Below, piece after piece: positions 11,801-20,913 of a stretch of DNA of 64,000 bases. The stretch is taken from the NCBI RefSeq assembly GCF_963678635.1, contig NC_087066.1:31315301-31379300 (forward strand), in the 5' to 3' direction. This stretch comes from Symsagittifera roscoffensis (taxonomy: Eukaryota; Xenacoelomorpha; Acoela; Convolutidae). The notes beneath the pieces are model-generated. The model saw nothing but the letters and a program-made list of their open reading frames with translations. It made no database searches and had not been told where the DNA came from. The stretch's first letter is position 1, and every line of letters starts with the position of its first letter. The position numbers were made by a program, and so were the translations under genes.

Positions 11801-14800
11801 AGACATGGCATCGAATCTGTCCCCATGTACCTTAAAGATGCCATGTCTTTAAGATTTCAGAGTAACTTAGGATCATTGAACAGTACACCTAAAGTGTTAT
11901 ACGTTAATACAAGGCACCAAACAATCTAATTTATTATAACAAATATACATTTAAACGATCAATTCGATGAACATCAAAAATGCTAACTGTACGGAAAGTG
12001 CTAACTGTATTCAAATCAAATAAAATCATTATGAACAAACTTAAGAACAAAAATATACTTGAAAAAATTTTTGTGGACAGTTCAAGGAAAATCTTGTTAG
12101 TTAAAAACAATCATACGAGAGTAGCAAAAGCCAGAGGTTCCATTTTAAAAGTACAATTCATGAGAGCCACAACCTTAATACGAACAATCTATGAGCAAAG
12201 TTGCAAACAAGACGGAAGATGGAAAAGATGTTTTTTTTTATTTAGGAAAATATTTTTTTCTCGTCCATATATTCCGACTCAGACTTCTAAAAAACTTTCT
12301 ATGCAGAAACTTCACCAGCACATTTTTGGGGGAAAATACAGGGGCGGATCTTTGCTTTTCTCGATCGTGGGGTGGGGCTCATTTTCAAACAATTTGTCGA
12401 TCTTTTTTTAGGTCCACCAAAATGAGTTTCCGAGCTCTCCCAAATGGTAGCTATTCTTAAGCGCGAAGGACCGAATAGCCGAAAAAGTCGTGGGCGAAGG
12501 ACCGCAAACAAAATTAGCCGAAAATCAATTGCCATTCAATTAAAATGAATTAAATGTAGCAATATTTTGCATCTTTCATAACGAAACCCTTGAAATATAA
12601 AATTTGTTCCATTTTGGCGGCGTTCAGTGACAATTTGAAATTTTTGCATATTTCTGCCGTTTTTATATTCGGCCAATATCAAAATTAAGTCCCTGGAAAT
12701 GTTTACTTTGTTCAGATTTTCACGTTTTCTTTCCAAAATTTAGACTACTGAAATCTGATTGGCAGATTTATATTTTCGCGCATTCGGTCTTTCGCATGAG
12801 AGGGATTCCACCCTCCCAAATCACTAAAAGTACCTTGTTCTGGACAACTTTTATGCGGCACTTTCTGAACAGATAAGACCAAAAACTTATTTTTATCGGC
12901 GCACGTCCCTCCTCAAATAGTTTAAATTGGCGCGCAATGCACCTTTAGAAGCATCCTAGGGTCAGCCAGCCAAAAACGGAGGTATTAAAACATTTTAGAG
13001 TAGTCAGGGGTCGAATCACTGAAGGAGGGGCGTCCACACCCCTAAACCTGCCTCATTGGTTGGATTGATATCTGAATTTCCAGTCATTGATAGCTTAAGG
13101 AACAATTTTTTTTGATTTTTTTTTAAATTATAACAATGATAGCCGGTTACTGTTCAGTTAGCATAAAATGTACCGACCATTGTCTTTTTTTTTCAAATTA
13201 AGGTTGTTTTTGAGCGTGGTGTGATGAAAAGATCTGAATAAAACCTGAAATTTAGGTATATTCGACAGTCACAATAAAATAGTCAAATCAGCCAACGGTT
13301 TCTGTCGAAGAGTGACTAGAGAAAAAAATTCAAAAACAACAATTTCAACAAAATCAAGTCTGTTCGCTTGCTTAAATCGCTGGAAATTGGACAAAAACTC
13401 AAAATTTCAAACAGGTTTTTCTCAAGACTTGGACAAGTTTTCGAAATTTTTTAAAATTTCATTCGAATAGGCATTGAAAGATCTGCAATATGATATATCA
13501 ATCGACCCATTCTGATGATTATGTGGTAAACTTATTGGTTGAAAATTAATCAAAATAAGCTGTCTCGCTCACCTTTTTTTTCCAAAATCACCTTTTTTTC
13601 CAAAAAAAGTTAGAACAAAAATCAAAAGATTCATACCGATTTATCTCGACATTAAATTTTTCTAAAGTTCAAATCACAATTGAAAGAGCTTTAATACACA
13701 GAGGCGAAGCGTCGCAACTCTTGCGATGCAAATTACACATTGCGGTACAAAATAGTAGAAAAAAAAAGATAAGTAAAAAAAAGTTCTGAAAAATTGTTGG
13801 AAAAAATTAGTTGAAAAGTTAACAAGACAAAAGTTGAAATATTACCGCAGCAAAAATTCATATTTGATTCAGATTGAGTTCATTAACAGCCCTTAAAACA
13901 GAAAGCATTTACCGAGCGGCAACAAAGGCGAGAAACTTTGGGTCAAAACCTGTTGAGCCGAAAACAAAATTTGTCGTCATAAAAAATGTCATAAAGTTTG
14001 TGTTTACGACCCAACCATTTGAAACACATAATCCTAGACGTATATATTTTGCCCTCGAAATAACGCAAAACAATTTAACTAAGTAGATAAAACATAAACA
14101 AACTGTTTGAATATTTTGAACGAAAAAATTTTCAAAAAAATTCAAAATCAGACAAGGTTAATGTAAAAAATTGGGAAACTCAGTTATAGTAAAAACTGTT
14201 TACATTGGAACAGAAGCCAATTTAAAAAAAAACCAATAAAAACTAGACAAAAAAATGGCGTTAAAAATGGAAACTGAATCGAAAGAAACTAGGACGAAAA
14301 CAAAGAGCCGAAAAAAATTAAGAAAAGTTTTTTGCAAAGACAATTAGAACTGAAACGGGCTTGAACTAATTTCTTCTTGATTAATAGTACTTTAAATTAA
14401 ATTTGAAAGATCCTGTAGAAATGAATATCCTCTAGAAGTTTACTAGATTTTGTGAAGTTGTTTACGGGAAATAGTCTAGTACCCGATTGTAATTACCCTT
14501 GCTTATCGGAAGAGTAATGGTATATTACTCGACCAATTCGATAATTGTTTTTTGTACCTGATTTTTCGTGGAAAACAAAACAAAAAAATAAAAACAAGTA
14601 TAGCCGATTACTGTGCAAATATCAAGGAATGTACCGAACATAGTATTAAAAAAATCCAAAAGGAAGCAGTCATAGTAAAATGAGCTGGACAGCAGTTTTT
14701 GGAGAAAAATGACTAAAAAAGTAACACAGAGGCGAAGTTTCACTTCGCACTTACAAGTAGAACTATGACCGATAAAGCTACTGGGAAAAATTTACTGGTT

Positions 14801-16829
14801 AAAACTTTGAGTCTGCAAAATTTCTTAAGTGACACACGCCAATTATGAGTCTACATAATTGCTAAGTGACGCAAGCTAAATATAACGCATTACCAGTACC
14901 AGTCAGTTTGATAGCAAAAGAAAGTTAGTAACTAACATGCCTAAATTGATAGAGCAGTCGATGGAATAGTAATAACATGAACAAATTAAACGTAATAAAA
15001 ATAAAATGAAACTTTTTTCATTTGAGATTTTTTGTGAAAATCACCCCCCCCCCCCCCACACACACACGCCATATTAAATACAAAGTGATAAATTTCGCTC
15101 CTAGTACCAAATCAATTATGGCAAATAAGCTTCCTTCAACCAATTTGGAACGATTTCTGTGACGGATTAAATCTCCACTTACCCGTTAATAGCGAACCCT
15201 CTTATTTTGTTGTGGGTCTCCCTCCCTTCTTATACGCTATATATCCATGATACCTTGAATCTAAAGTGCTATTTGTAATATAGTGTGTGTTATTATCCTT
15301 AGCATTGGCTGTACTTAATAGCTGTTATTGATCAAAATGAACACTAATATTTGCGACTTATGTTGGGGAAAAAAGAGAGTTCATACTATCATACAAGCTT
15401 TGCTTGTGTAAAAATAATCATTAAAAAAAGAAAATGGCTTATTCACAAAATGGCGCCAAAAAATGTTAAAGTCGAATAAAACTAAGTTTTTACGGCTTAA
15501 ATTAAGCGTAAATATAAGCCTGCTCGCTCGTTTACTCGCTCATTCGACTGAAAGGGCTTTAATATGATATATCACTCAACTCACTCCGACGAGCAATTGT
15601 GATAGTTGATTTTGCGTGGAAAAAAAACATAGCCAACTGACAGTTGGAAAAGAGTAATGAGCGCAAAAAAAATACTGACTTTTTTGAAAAAACTCAACTG
15701 GATCAATAGGTATAGTTTATATTCCGCTGGAAATCTTAAAAATAAACTCCACTTTCATAAGTAGAAACCTTTCAAGTTTTTTCTTGCGCCATTTTCGCGT
15801 TCGTATTTGGAGAGTGCTATTTACGTCACTTGTATATCAATTGAACTCAAAAGTGCATATATACCTAAGTGCATTCACAAATTTCAATTGAATTTCAGAT
15901 GAATTTCATTAAACTTAAAAGTGCATATATACCTTAGTGCATTCACAAATGCATTAATATGTATGAATGCACATCTGTAGTTATTAGAGCATTTTAAGGG
16001 TTTATCCTGGAAAAAAAATCACCCAAGACTTATATAAGAGTCTTCACTACGTTCATTTCTCTTAAAAAGAAGGAAAAAAAATACACCCGATTACAAAGTT
16101 CCTTCCCATTTTCAATGGTCAGAACAATTAATCAATTGCTGAATTAGTATTAAGCAAACAGTTATGACACAGACAGAACATGACAAGTACTTGACAGTCA
16201 TTCAAGCTCTAATTTTAAAAACACATGATTCCAGAATTTCAGAATTCAGCGGGATTAATGCAGCTTCTCGGCCAAACTATGAGTTAACTTCTTACCTTGA
16301 AACATTACAGTAGGAGAAACCTGTTTATTCAAACAAAGTTACCGACTGTAAAGAGGAAAAAATTTCCTATTTCGTTTTTGTTTTACCGAAGTGTCATTGA
16401 TTATCTTAGAGGTAGAGTTATGCGGCTCAGAACATTCAAAAATTGTTATGCGGCTCACAACATTCAAAAATTTCCTAACTGATCTTTCAATTTGAATGAA
16501 TGGCTTCTAGCCTCAATTGTCTCCTTGCACAGAAAGAACTTCTTCCTAATATCGATCCTCTTTTAACTTCTCGAAGAAAAACTCAAATCATAAAAGAATA
16601 TCTCCGACAGTGATTTGATTCTTACCATGACAAGGTCCGGCTGCAACCTGTTCAGGATATCTGGCAGTTTAATCATGGCCAAACCCATACTCTCAACCAT
16701 CGCTCCTTCCGTTTCCCCTCTCACCAGAGTGTGCAACATACTGTCTATTTGGTTGCCATCCCTCTCAATGAATCTGTACGTATTTCCGTAGTCGTCAATT
16801 AGGTGCGACCCCATCACCACTATCGACAC
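5515..16829 (-). CDS. GNE: Bifunctional UDP-GlcNAc 2-epimerase / ManNAc kinase (9 exons; N-terminal exon not found)
   Basis: Cytosolic enzyme that makes ManNAc-6-phosphate from UDP-GlcNAc, committing flux to sialic acid. Exons (minus): 16626-16829, 11661-11830, 10608-10721, 9668-10206, 9346-9495, 8956-9074, 8385-8588, 7522-7758, 5515-5898. All junctions have GT/AG ends and compatible phases and join into 706 codons plus TGA. Epimerase motifs: [63 protein letters not shown]. Kinase (ROK) motifs: [37 protein letters not shown], and a zinc site GEFGH...CMCGNSGC. The two arginines after NVDAGSK that bind the CMP-Neu5Ac inhibitor in the human enzyme are present, so feedback control is likely retained (inference). 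The first ~45 residues, with the RADYSKL-type motif, were not found: an in-frame TAG sits just upstream of the first exon seen, next to a good splice acceptor. Confidence 0.95.
6202..7030 (+). repeat. Dispersed repeat, GAGGCGAAGC-headed family
   Basis: Starts with a cacagaggcga / gaagcttcgcacctc dyad. Continues with phrases shared with 41119-41520 ('aaaattggactt', 'tagcatttctctta', 'gaggagtcgccgctt'-like). Same orientation in both places. Lies in the last GNE intron. Confidence 0.6.
7522..7758 (-). CDS. GNE: GNE exon, ROK glycine loop and zinc site
   Basis: Flanked by ttgattgcag/GTG and GAG/gtgatt; 79 codons, phase 0 at both ends. Contains [13 protein letters not shown] and [11 protein letters not shown], the nucleotide-binding and zinc-ligand motifs of ROK kinases. 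Confidence 0.95.
7848..8356 (+). repeat. Dispersed repeat pair, copy 1
   Basis: Aligns in the same orientation with 14724-15412: a gaggcaaagtttcacttcgc start, 'ctacataattgctaagtgac', 'tccatgataccttga', 'ttagcattggctgtactta', and a short terminal hairpin around 'acaagctttgcttg'. It ends about 30 bp from the next GNE exon. Confidence 0.75.
8385..8588 (-). CDS. GNE: GNE exon, kinase active site
   Basis: Acceptor cactttcag/GAT and donor GAG/gtattt; 68 codons. Carries [11 protein letters not shown] and [11 protein letters not shown]; the Asp in ENDGN matches the catalytic base of the human ManNAc kinase. Confidence 0.95.
8956..9074 (-). CDS. GNE: GNE exon, start of kinase domain
   Basis: Acceptor taacttag/GAG completes the split Gly of DLGG. 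Encodes [20 protein letters not shown]. The usual DLGGTN motif reads DLGGSF here. Confidence 0.93.
9346..9495 (-). CDS. GNE: GNE exon, epimerase-kinase linker
   Basis: Acceptor taatttacag/AAA, donor CTAG/gtacaa. Encodes a low-conservation linker ending in [10 protein letters not shown], aligned with human LSALAVDLG. The linker is longer than in human GNE. Confidence 0.85.
9668..10206 (-). CDS. GNE: GNE exon, C-terminal half of epimerase
   Basis: Largest GNE exon, 179 whole codons plus a base at each end, between atcatag/TTA and AAAG/gtaatt. Holds [38 protein letters not shown] and [10 protein letters not shown], the UDP-binding and allosteric residues of the epimerase. Confidence 0.96.
10207..10607. 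other. GNE intron, no feature seen
   Basis: AT-rich intron between the [10 protein letters not shown]-type exon and the large epimerase exon. No repeat or second gene is recognised in it. Confidence 0.6.
10608..10721 (-). CDS. GNE: GNE exon, [20 protein letters not shown]
   Basis: Acceptor gatgtttcag/ACT, donor GAGAG/gtaaag. The translation aligns with human [20 protein letters not shown], part of the epimerase fold. Confidence 0.92.
11661..11830 (-). CDS. GNE: GNE exon, epimerase [13 protein letters not shown] block
   Basis: Acceptor catctttaag/GTA, donor CCAG/gtgaaa. Encodes [20 protein letters not shown] and [20 protein letters not shown], nearly identical to the human epimerase. The Arg of GDRFD is encoded by AGA. 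Confidence 0.95.
14724..15412 (+). repeat. Dispersed repeat pair, copy 2
   Basis: Same-orientation partner of 7848-8356, with extra internal sequence including a C-rich/CA tract at 15043-15066. It shares the gaggcgaagtttcacttcgc start and the 'acaagctttgcttgtgtaaa' end. Confidence 0.75.
15043..15066. repeat. Poly-C / CA simple repeat
   Basis: An uninterrupted run of C followed by (CA)n, inside copy 2 of the dispersed repeat. A likely slippage site. Confidence 0.9.
15628..15830 (+). repeat. Dispersed composite repeat, head block copy
   Basis: 'catagccaactgacagttgg' followed by the diagnostic 'actggatcaataggtata' and 'attccgctggaaat' phrases of the composite repeat; shortened by internal deletions. 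Confidence 0.7.
16626..16829 (-). CDS. GNE: GNE exon, first one recognised
   Basis: Acceptor gctgttgtag/GTG, donor GTCATG/gtaaga; 68 codons. Encodes [20 protein letters not shown] through [20 protein letters not shown], matching human GNE from about residue 45. TAG immediately precedes it in frame, so an upstream exon is required for a complete epimerase. Confidence 0.95.
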
Positions 16830-17290
16830 CTACAACAGCCATCATGTGGAAATGCAATTAACTTACCGATTTTAGACTAAAGCTATAATTAGAACACGGT
16901 TAGCACTGAATAGTCCCACCACCGACCACAATATTCCAAGCAACCTAACTGAAGGAAAAAATTTCAATTTATCTTTACAGATTATCTGTGGATTTTCTGT
17001 GGAGTGGGACGTAGTTAGTTTTAAAACTGTTTAGGTGAAAAACTATGATTTAAAAGGTTAATTACTTCTTTTTTGATCTATTCGCTTCCGTTTAAAATAT
17101 TTTAAAAATTTTTTTTGCAGTTTTATTGGACATGTGGAGAATTGCTCTTGATTTTGGAATCCAAATCACCACCATACAAGACTTTGAAGTGTGACAACAC
17201 CCTGCAAGCCGCAGAATTTGCTTGGCGGCATGAAAAAATTGACCCATCTTCATAATTCTTTCCCGCCAGGAACTTTCATTTTACACAGAG
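16830..17290. other. Upstream of GNE, nothing identified
   Basis: Searched on the minus strand for codons of the missing CNRADYSKL-type N-terminal segment; none seen. No other feature recognised. Confidence 0.5.
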
Positions 17291-17340
17291 GCGAAGCAGA
17301 GCTTCGCATCATCATCGTAGTTTGATTATTTCACCCCTTT
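17284..17340 (+). repeat. GAGGCGAAGC dyad motif
   Basis: 'cacagaggcgaagcagagct' followed by 'tcgcatc', one of the many copies of this short palindromic motif in the window. Here it lies just left of the hairpin array. Confidence 0.6.
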
Positions 17341-17365
17341 TTGAAACTCAGAGGCGAGGAGAAAT

Positions 17366-17620
17366 GTCTTCGGCCTTGAATTAGGCTGGTTATCTCTGTG
17401 TGTTTTGCGAGTCTTCGGCCTTAATCTAGGCCTGTTTTAGATGTCTGCTAGATAAACTTCGACCTTGAGCTAGGTCTGCAATAGCCACGTTGTTATATCT
17501 TCGTTCTTGATCTAGGCCTGTATAATTCTGCTGCCAAGAGTCTTCAGCCTAGAGCTAGGCATGTGATTCACTTTAAAAATTAAAAAAGTTGAAAACTCAG
17601 CCCTGATCTGGGCCTGGTCT
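17366..17620. repeat. Tandem array of short GGCCT...AGGCC hairpins
   Basis: Six degenerate units spaced about 41-56 bp, each with a core of the form TCTTCGGCCTTGATCTAGGC. The core is self-complementary (GGCCT / AGGCC around 5-6 nt). Units start near 17370, 17413, 17458, 17501, 17542 and 17597. Function unknown. Confidence 0.7.
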
Positions 17621-17654
17621 CATCTGATAGTCATTGATTTTCTTTTCAGCTTAT

Positions 17655-18215
17655 TAAAAGCTTCCCCAAAAATCTGCTGCCAGTTCTCTGACATGCTTTG
17701 CATCTGGATGGATGCCATCAGTGCTCATGTGATGGCGGTATCTGAATCATTTGTGATTTTAGCAAGGGACTTTCAGTTCCCTCGCTAAATCTCAATAGCA
17801 GCCGTTTGGTGCTTTGATAGTGCAGTATTTATCCCTTTTGCTCGTTAGTTCCATTAATCCAACATTGTACCCGTGAAATTTCAAATAACGAATCAGATAA
17901 GATAGTACATTTGATCAGCCGTTTCTACTGGTCCCATCAATCGTCGATTGTCTCAATCGAAGAGGTTATTGGTTCCTCCCATGACTATTATGTTTTTTGC
18001 ACCCGAGTTTCTGATATCTCTCAGAACATTGTCGCTGCACATTGTGGAAATGGCTCCACCTGGGCATGAAATAGTCAGTGTAATCTTCAGGAATACTCCA
18101 AATACTAGCGAGGGATCCTAGCACAGTTGTTCACTCGGTTGATAGAAGTATAGATTATTCTCCAAAATGGCTGTCTTTGCGTTCAACAACACAGCACTGA
18201 TTGGCTAGTGATCTT
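17655..18215 (-). pseudogene. Degenerate SGNH/GDSL-hydrolase-like domain
   Basis: Minus-strand reading through frameshifts and stops gives TVLGSLASIW (block I-like), ITLTISCPGGAISTMCSDNV, IIVMGGTNNL (17961-17990, the usual GTND block) and DGIHPDAKHVRELAADFW (D-x-x-H block at about 17706). This is the motif order of SGNH esterases. Such domains occur in ORF1 of CR1/L2-type LINEs, but here the remnant lies 3' of the reverse-transcriptase fragment. Stops and frame breaks show it is not functional. It could be part of a second LINE copy or an older cellular esterase. Confidence 0.6.
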
Positions 18216-18296
18216 TGAATAACACGGAAACGATTTTTGCGTAAATTAACAGTCTGCATTATTTCTGAAAGCAAACCTTTCATTAATTCCACTATT

Positions 18297-18952
18297 TTAC
18301 ACTCCATATGCGTTCTTGAAAAGGTAAGTTTTCAACGTTCGTTTGAGAGTATAGTGATCTAAAATACTCCTGAGCTCAAGTGGGAGCAAATTCCACAGTT
18401 TAGGAGCAAGTACTGAGAACGCACGGTTTCCGAATGATTTTCTTGCTAGCTTCAATTCTGCTTTGAACATGTTAGGTGTTCTAGTTTTGTTGCAATGCCG
18501 TTGAAATGAGGCCATACCAATCAAGTAAGATGGGATTTCTCTATCGTGTAGTATTTTGTGCATTAGAGTCATTGATTTGAAAATAACACTTTGTTCAATG
18601 GGAAGCCAGTGTAGGTGGTGTCTAAAGTCTTTACACGAGTCGTTTTTCCTTAATCCAAAAATGAATCGACATGCTGCGTTCTGAACTCAGTGTAATTTAG
18701 CAAAAAACATACTAGGATATCGAGGATATCGAAGTCTATTGTATCAAATGCAGCAGATAGATCCAGACCAAGTACTATGACTAGGTTATCTCTATCCAGA
18801 TGGAAAAGAATTTCATTTGTTGTCTTCAGCAGGCATGTTTCCGTTGAATGAAGAGCCCTATCAGCGGATTGGTTAGGGTCAATTAACTTTTCGTTTTCAA
18901 GGTGACGTTTTAGTTGAGTCACTTGCCATACAACACAAGCGTAGTATTGCAA
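18297..18952 (-). pseudogene. LINE reverse-transcriptase fragment (CR1/L2/Rex-like), internally deleted
   Basis: The minus strand encodes ADRALHSTETCLLKTTNEIL and VLGLDLSAAFDTIDFDIL (RT palm, 18650-18952). After a gap come FRHHLHWLPIEQSVIFKS, LARKSFGNRAFSVLAPKLWN and LLPLELRSILD (C-terminal region, 18297-18630). The segment with the (F/Y)xDD catalytic motif is missing between the two. No endonuclease is seen. Dead element. Confidence 0.85.
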
Positions 18953-19242
18953 GTTAGCGAATAGAAAAAGATTCGAAAAAATAATAACAAGGTTAATTAT
19001 ATTTATGGTGACCTACTAAGCCGACAATTCGAGTAGGGATCCCACTGACCCGAGAACAAAAAATGCTCGAAAAAAATTGCAGTAAATTTATAAATTACAG
19101 GAGTAAAGCAAATGCAACTACTAAGAACAATTCCTTAAACACAAAAAATCAAAAACGACCTAAGTCCTTAGGGTGCAAAGGCAACCGCGTAACCTCTAGA
19201 CCAAATGGGAGGGAGACTGGAAGTTTGCAAGAAAAGTTGTCA

Positions 19243-19590
19243 ACAAAACATAGCCAACAGACTGTGGAAAAGAATCAATGAACTCAAGTAAACAGAAAAA
19301 CAACACAGGCTTGATTTCTGAAAAAAATCTCAGCTTTCAAAATTTGAAGAAAATATAGATGCCCTTAAAGCTCTTTGAATTTCTAGAACAATTTATGATT
19401 GTCATTTTTTTGATAAAATTAACTCAATTTGAGAAAACTGGATCAATAAGTAAACATTTTATTTCGCTGGGAAACCTGAAAGTTAAAGTCCACTTTCGTC
19501 AGTCACATTTTTCGTGACCTTTAACACTTTTTCTGTTCAATAGTGCAGCTTGCCTTCCTTTTAACAAAGAAAATGAACTACACAAAAAAA
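19243..19590 (+). repeat. Dispersed composite repeat, head block copy
   Basis: 'aaaacatagccaacagactg', then 'cccttaaagctctttgaatt', 'aaaactggatcaataagtaa', 'atttcgctgggaaacctgaa' and a 'tttttcgtgacctt' end. Good match to 2838 and 49065. Confidence 0.75.
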
Positions 19591-19778
19591 GAAATCATAA
19601 GTCGACATTTTTAAGATTTCCTGATAAAAAAAATAATCGCGTGTAAAATTCCAAGTGCAAAAACAAAAATGAAGACGCAAATTTGTCTAGATGTAGTTAG
19701 CTACCAGCTAACTACCAGATGTATGTAATCTATCAGCTGATTATAAGTCATTTTCCTAATGCACAATGTAGATGAACT

Positions 19779-20184
19779 CAGGGGCGGATTTAGGGGGAGG
19801 GCGGACGCCCCCCCCCCCACCTCAGGGATTCGACCCCCTGCCCCCCTTTTGGTACTTTTTAAGAAATCCATTTTTGGCCGACCGACCCTAAAATTTTTGT
19901 AAAGGCGTCCTTGGCGCCAATAATACTAACTCTGAGGGGGAGCGGGCGCTAAAAAAACGCATTTTTTGTCAAAAATTTCCAAAAAGTGCCCAGAAACGGC
20001 TTTTTTGACCTGTTTCTGGGCACTTTGGCCAAAACTTGGCCAAAACAGCGTCTTTTTAGTGCTTAGGAGAGCTCGGAAAACGAATTTGGTTGACCTAAAA
20101 AAAAATCGACAAAATTTTAAAAAAAAGTCGACCGAAAAAAATCCCCCCCCCCCCCGCCTCCAGAAAATCCTAGATCCGCCCCTG
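19779..20184. mobile_element. hAT-type MITE with 8-bp target duplication
   Basis: Terminal inverted repeats CAGGGGCGGATTTAG and CTAGATCCGCCCCTG, flanked by an exact 8-bp duplication GATGAACT (19771-19778 and 20185-20192). TIR sequence and duplication length fit hAT. The interior has long poly-C tracts at both ends and no transposase; 406 bp, non-autonomous. Confidence 0.9.
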
Positions 20185-20192
20185 GATGAACT

Positions 20193-20677
20193 TTAAGTTG
20201 ATTGCAAGCTATATTTCCCCTTTAATGCTTCATTCAGATGATTTTGATTGCTTCCAGATTGGTTCAAATAACCTGCACTCACCTGGAATGTTGTGTCCTG
20301 TTTCAATCCTCGAAGCACAGGCGCCAGTTTGCTGTAGTCTGCTCTATTACATGTTGCTACAGCTATCTTCATCCTTCAAAGCCCCTCTGAAACCTGATAT
20401 GTTCTAAGAGGTAAGTCTTGTAACCGCTTTTCGGATTCTTTTATTTTTTATATGATATGATTGATTTGGACAAACATAACTGTCTAAAAACATCAAAGAT
20501 TGAAACGTCAACGCAGGGAAGTATAAAAAACCAATACATCGTTACAAATTGTCTTTCAGGGAGAAGACCATTTGTTACCGGTGATATTTTACGTCAATTT
20601 GAGAAATGTTAGTTTTCAACTTCACTTCACTTTAACAATCATCTTTGAATACATAAGTTTTACAGTGAATTATTGTT
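20193..20677. other. 3' flank of PMPCB
   Basis: AT-rich, no exon. On the minus strand an AATAAT lies within 20 nt after the PMPCB stop; no perfect AATAAA there. Confidence 0.5.
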
Positions 20678-20913
20678 TTAGCATTTAGTTTGAATCATCT
20701 GTTTTGCATCATTCGCTGTCATCATATCTGCGACAGGTCCAACTCCAACTACAACAGGTTTAATATTTTTTGCGTCCAGTGCATAATGGGCGATGACGTC
20801 ACGCACTTGCTTCGGGGTCAAAAGGTCAATTCTCTTGTTCATCTCCTCGAGGGGAATACGGCGACCGTAGCAGAGGATCTGGCGACCCACTTCCTCGCAG
20901 ATGGGTTGGTACC
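20678..20913 (-). CDS. PMPCB: PMPCB exon 7, C-terminus
   Basis: Acceptor tttgtttcag/GGT, TAA at 20678-20680. Encodes [20 protein letters not shown] and [11 protein letters not shown], matching the end of MPP-beta. Confidence 0.95.

Larger units (their letters stand above)
11831..16625. other. Large GNE intron (4.8 kb), repeat-rich
   Basis: Contains a possible hAT-type end (CAGGGGCGGATC at 12339) with no matching far end, copy 2 of a dispersed repeat (14724), a poly-C/CA tract (15043-15066) and a head block of the composite repeat (15628). No conserved exon is recognised. Confidence 0.6.

Noticed and set aside
11980-12411. 143-codon plus-strand open frame in the large GNE intron
   Set aside because: Composition follows local AT-rich repeat sequence and it runs into a possible hAT-type end. 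No family resemblance.
12339-13060. Third full hAT-type MITE
   Set aside because: The left end CAGGGGCGGATC is present, but no matching right end or 8-bp duplication could be found.
17366-17620. CRISPR array
   Set aside because: Units are degenerate and the intervals between cores also vary in similarity; the context is a eukaryotic genome with LINE debris.
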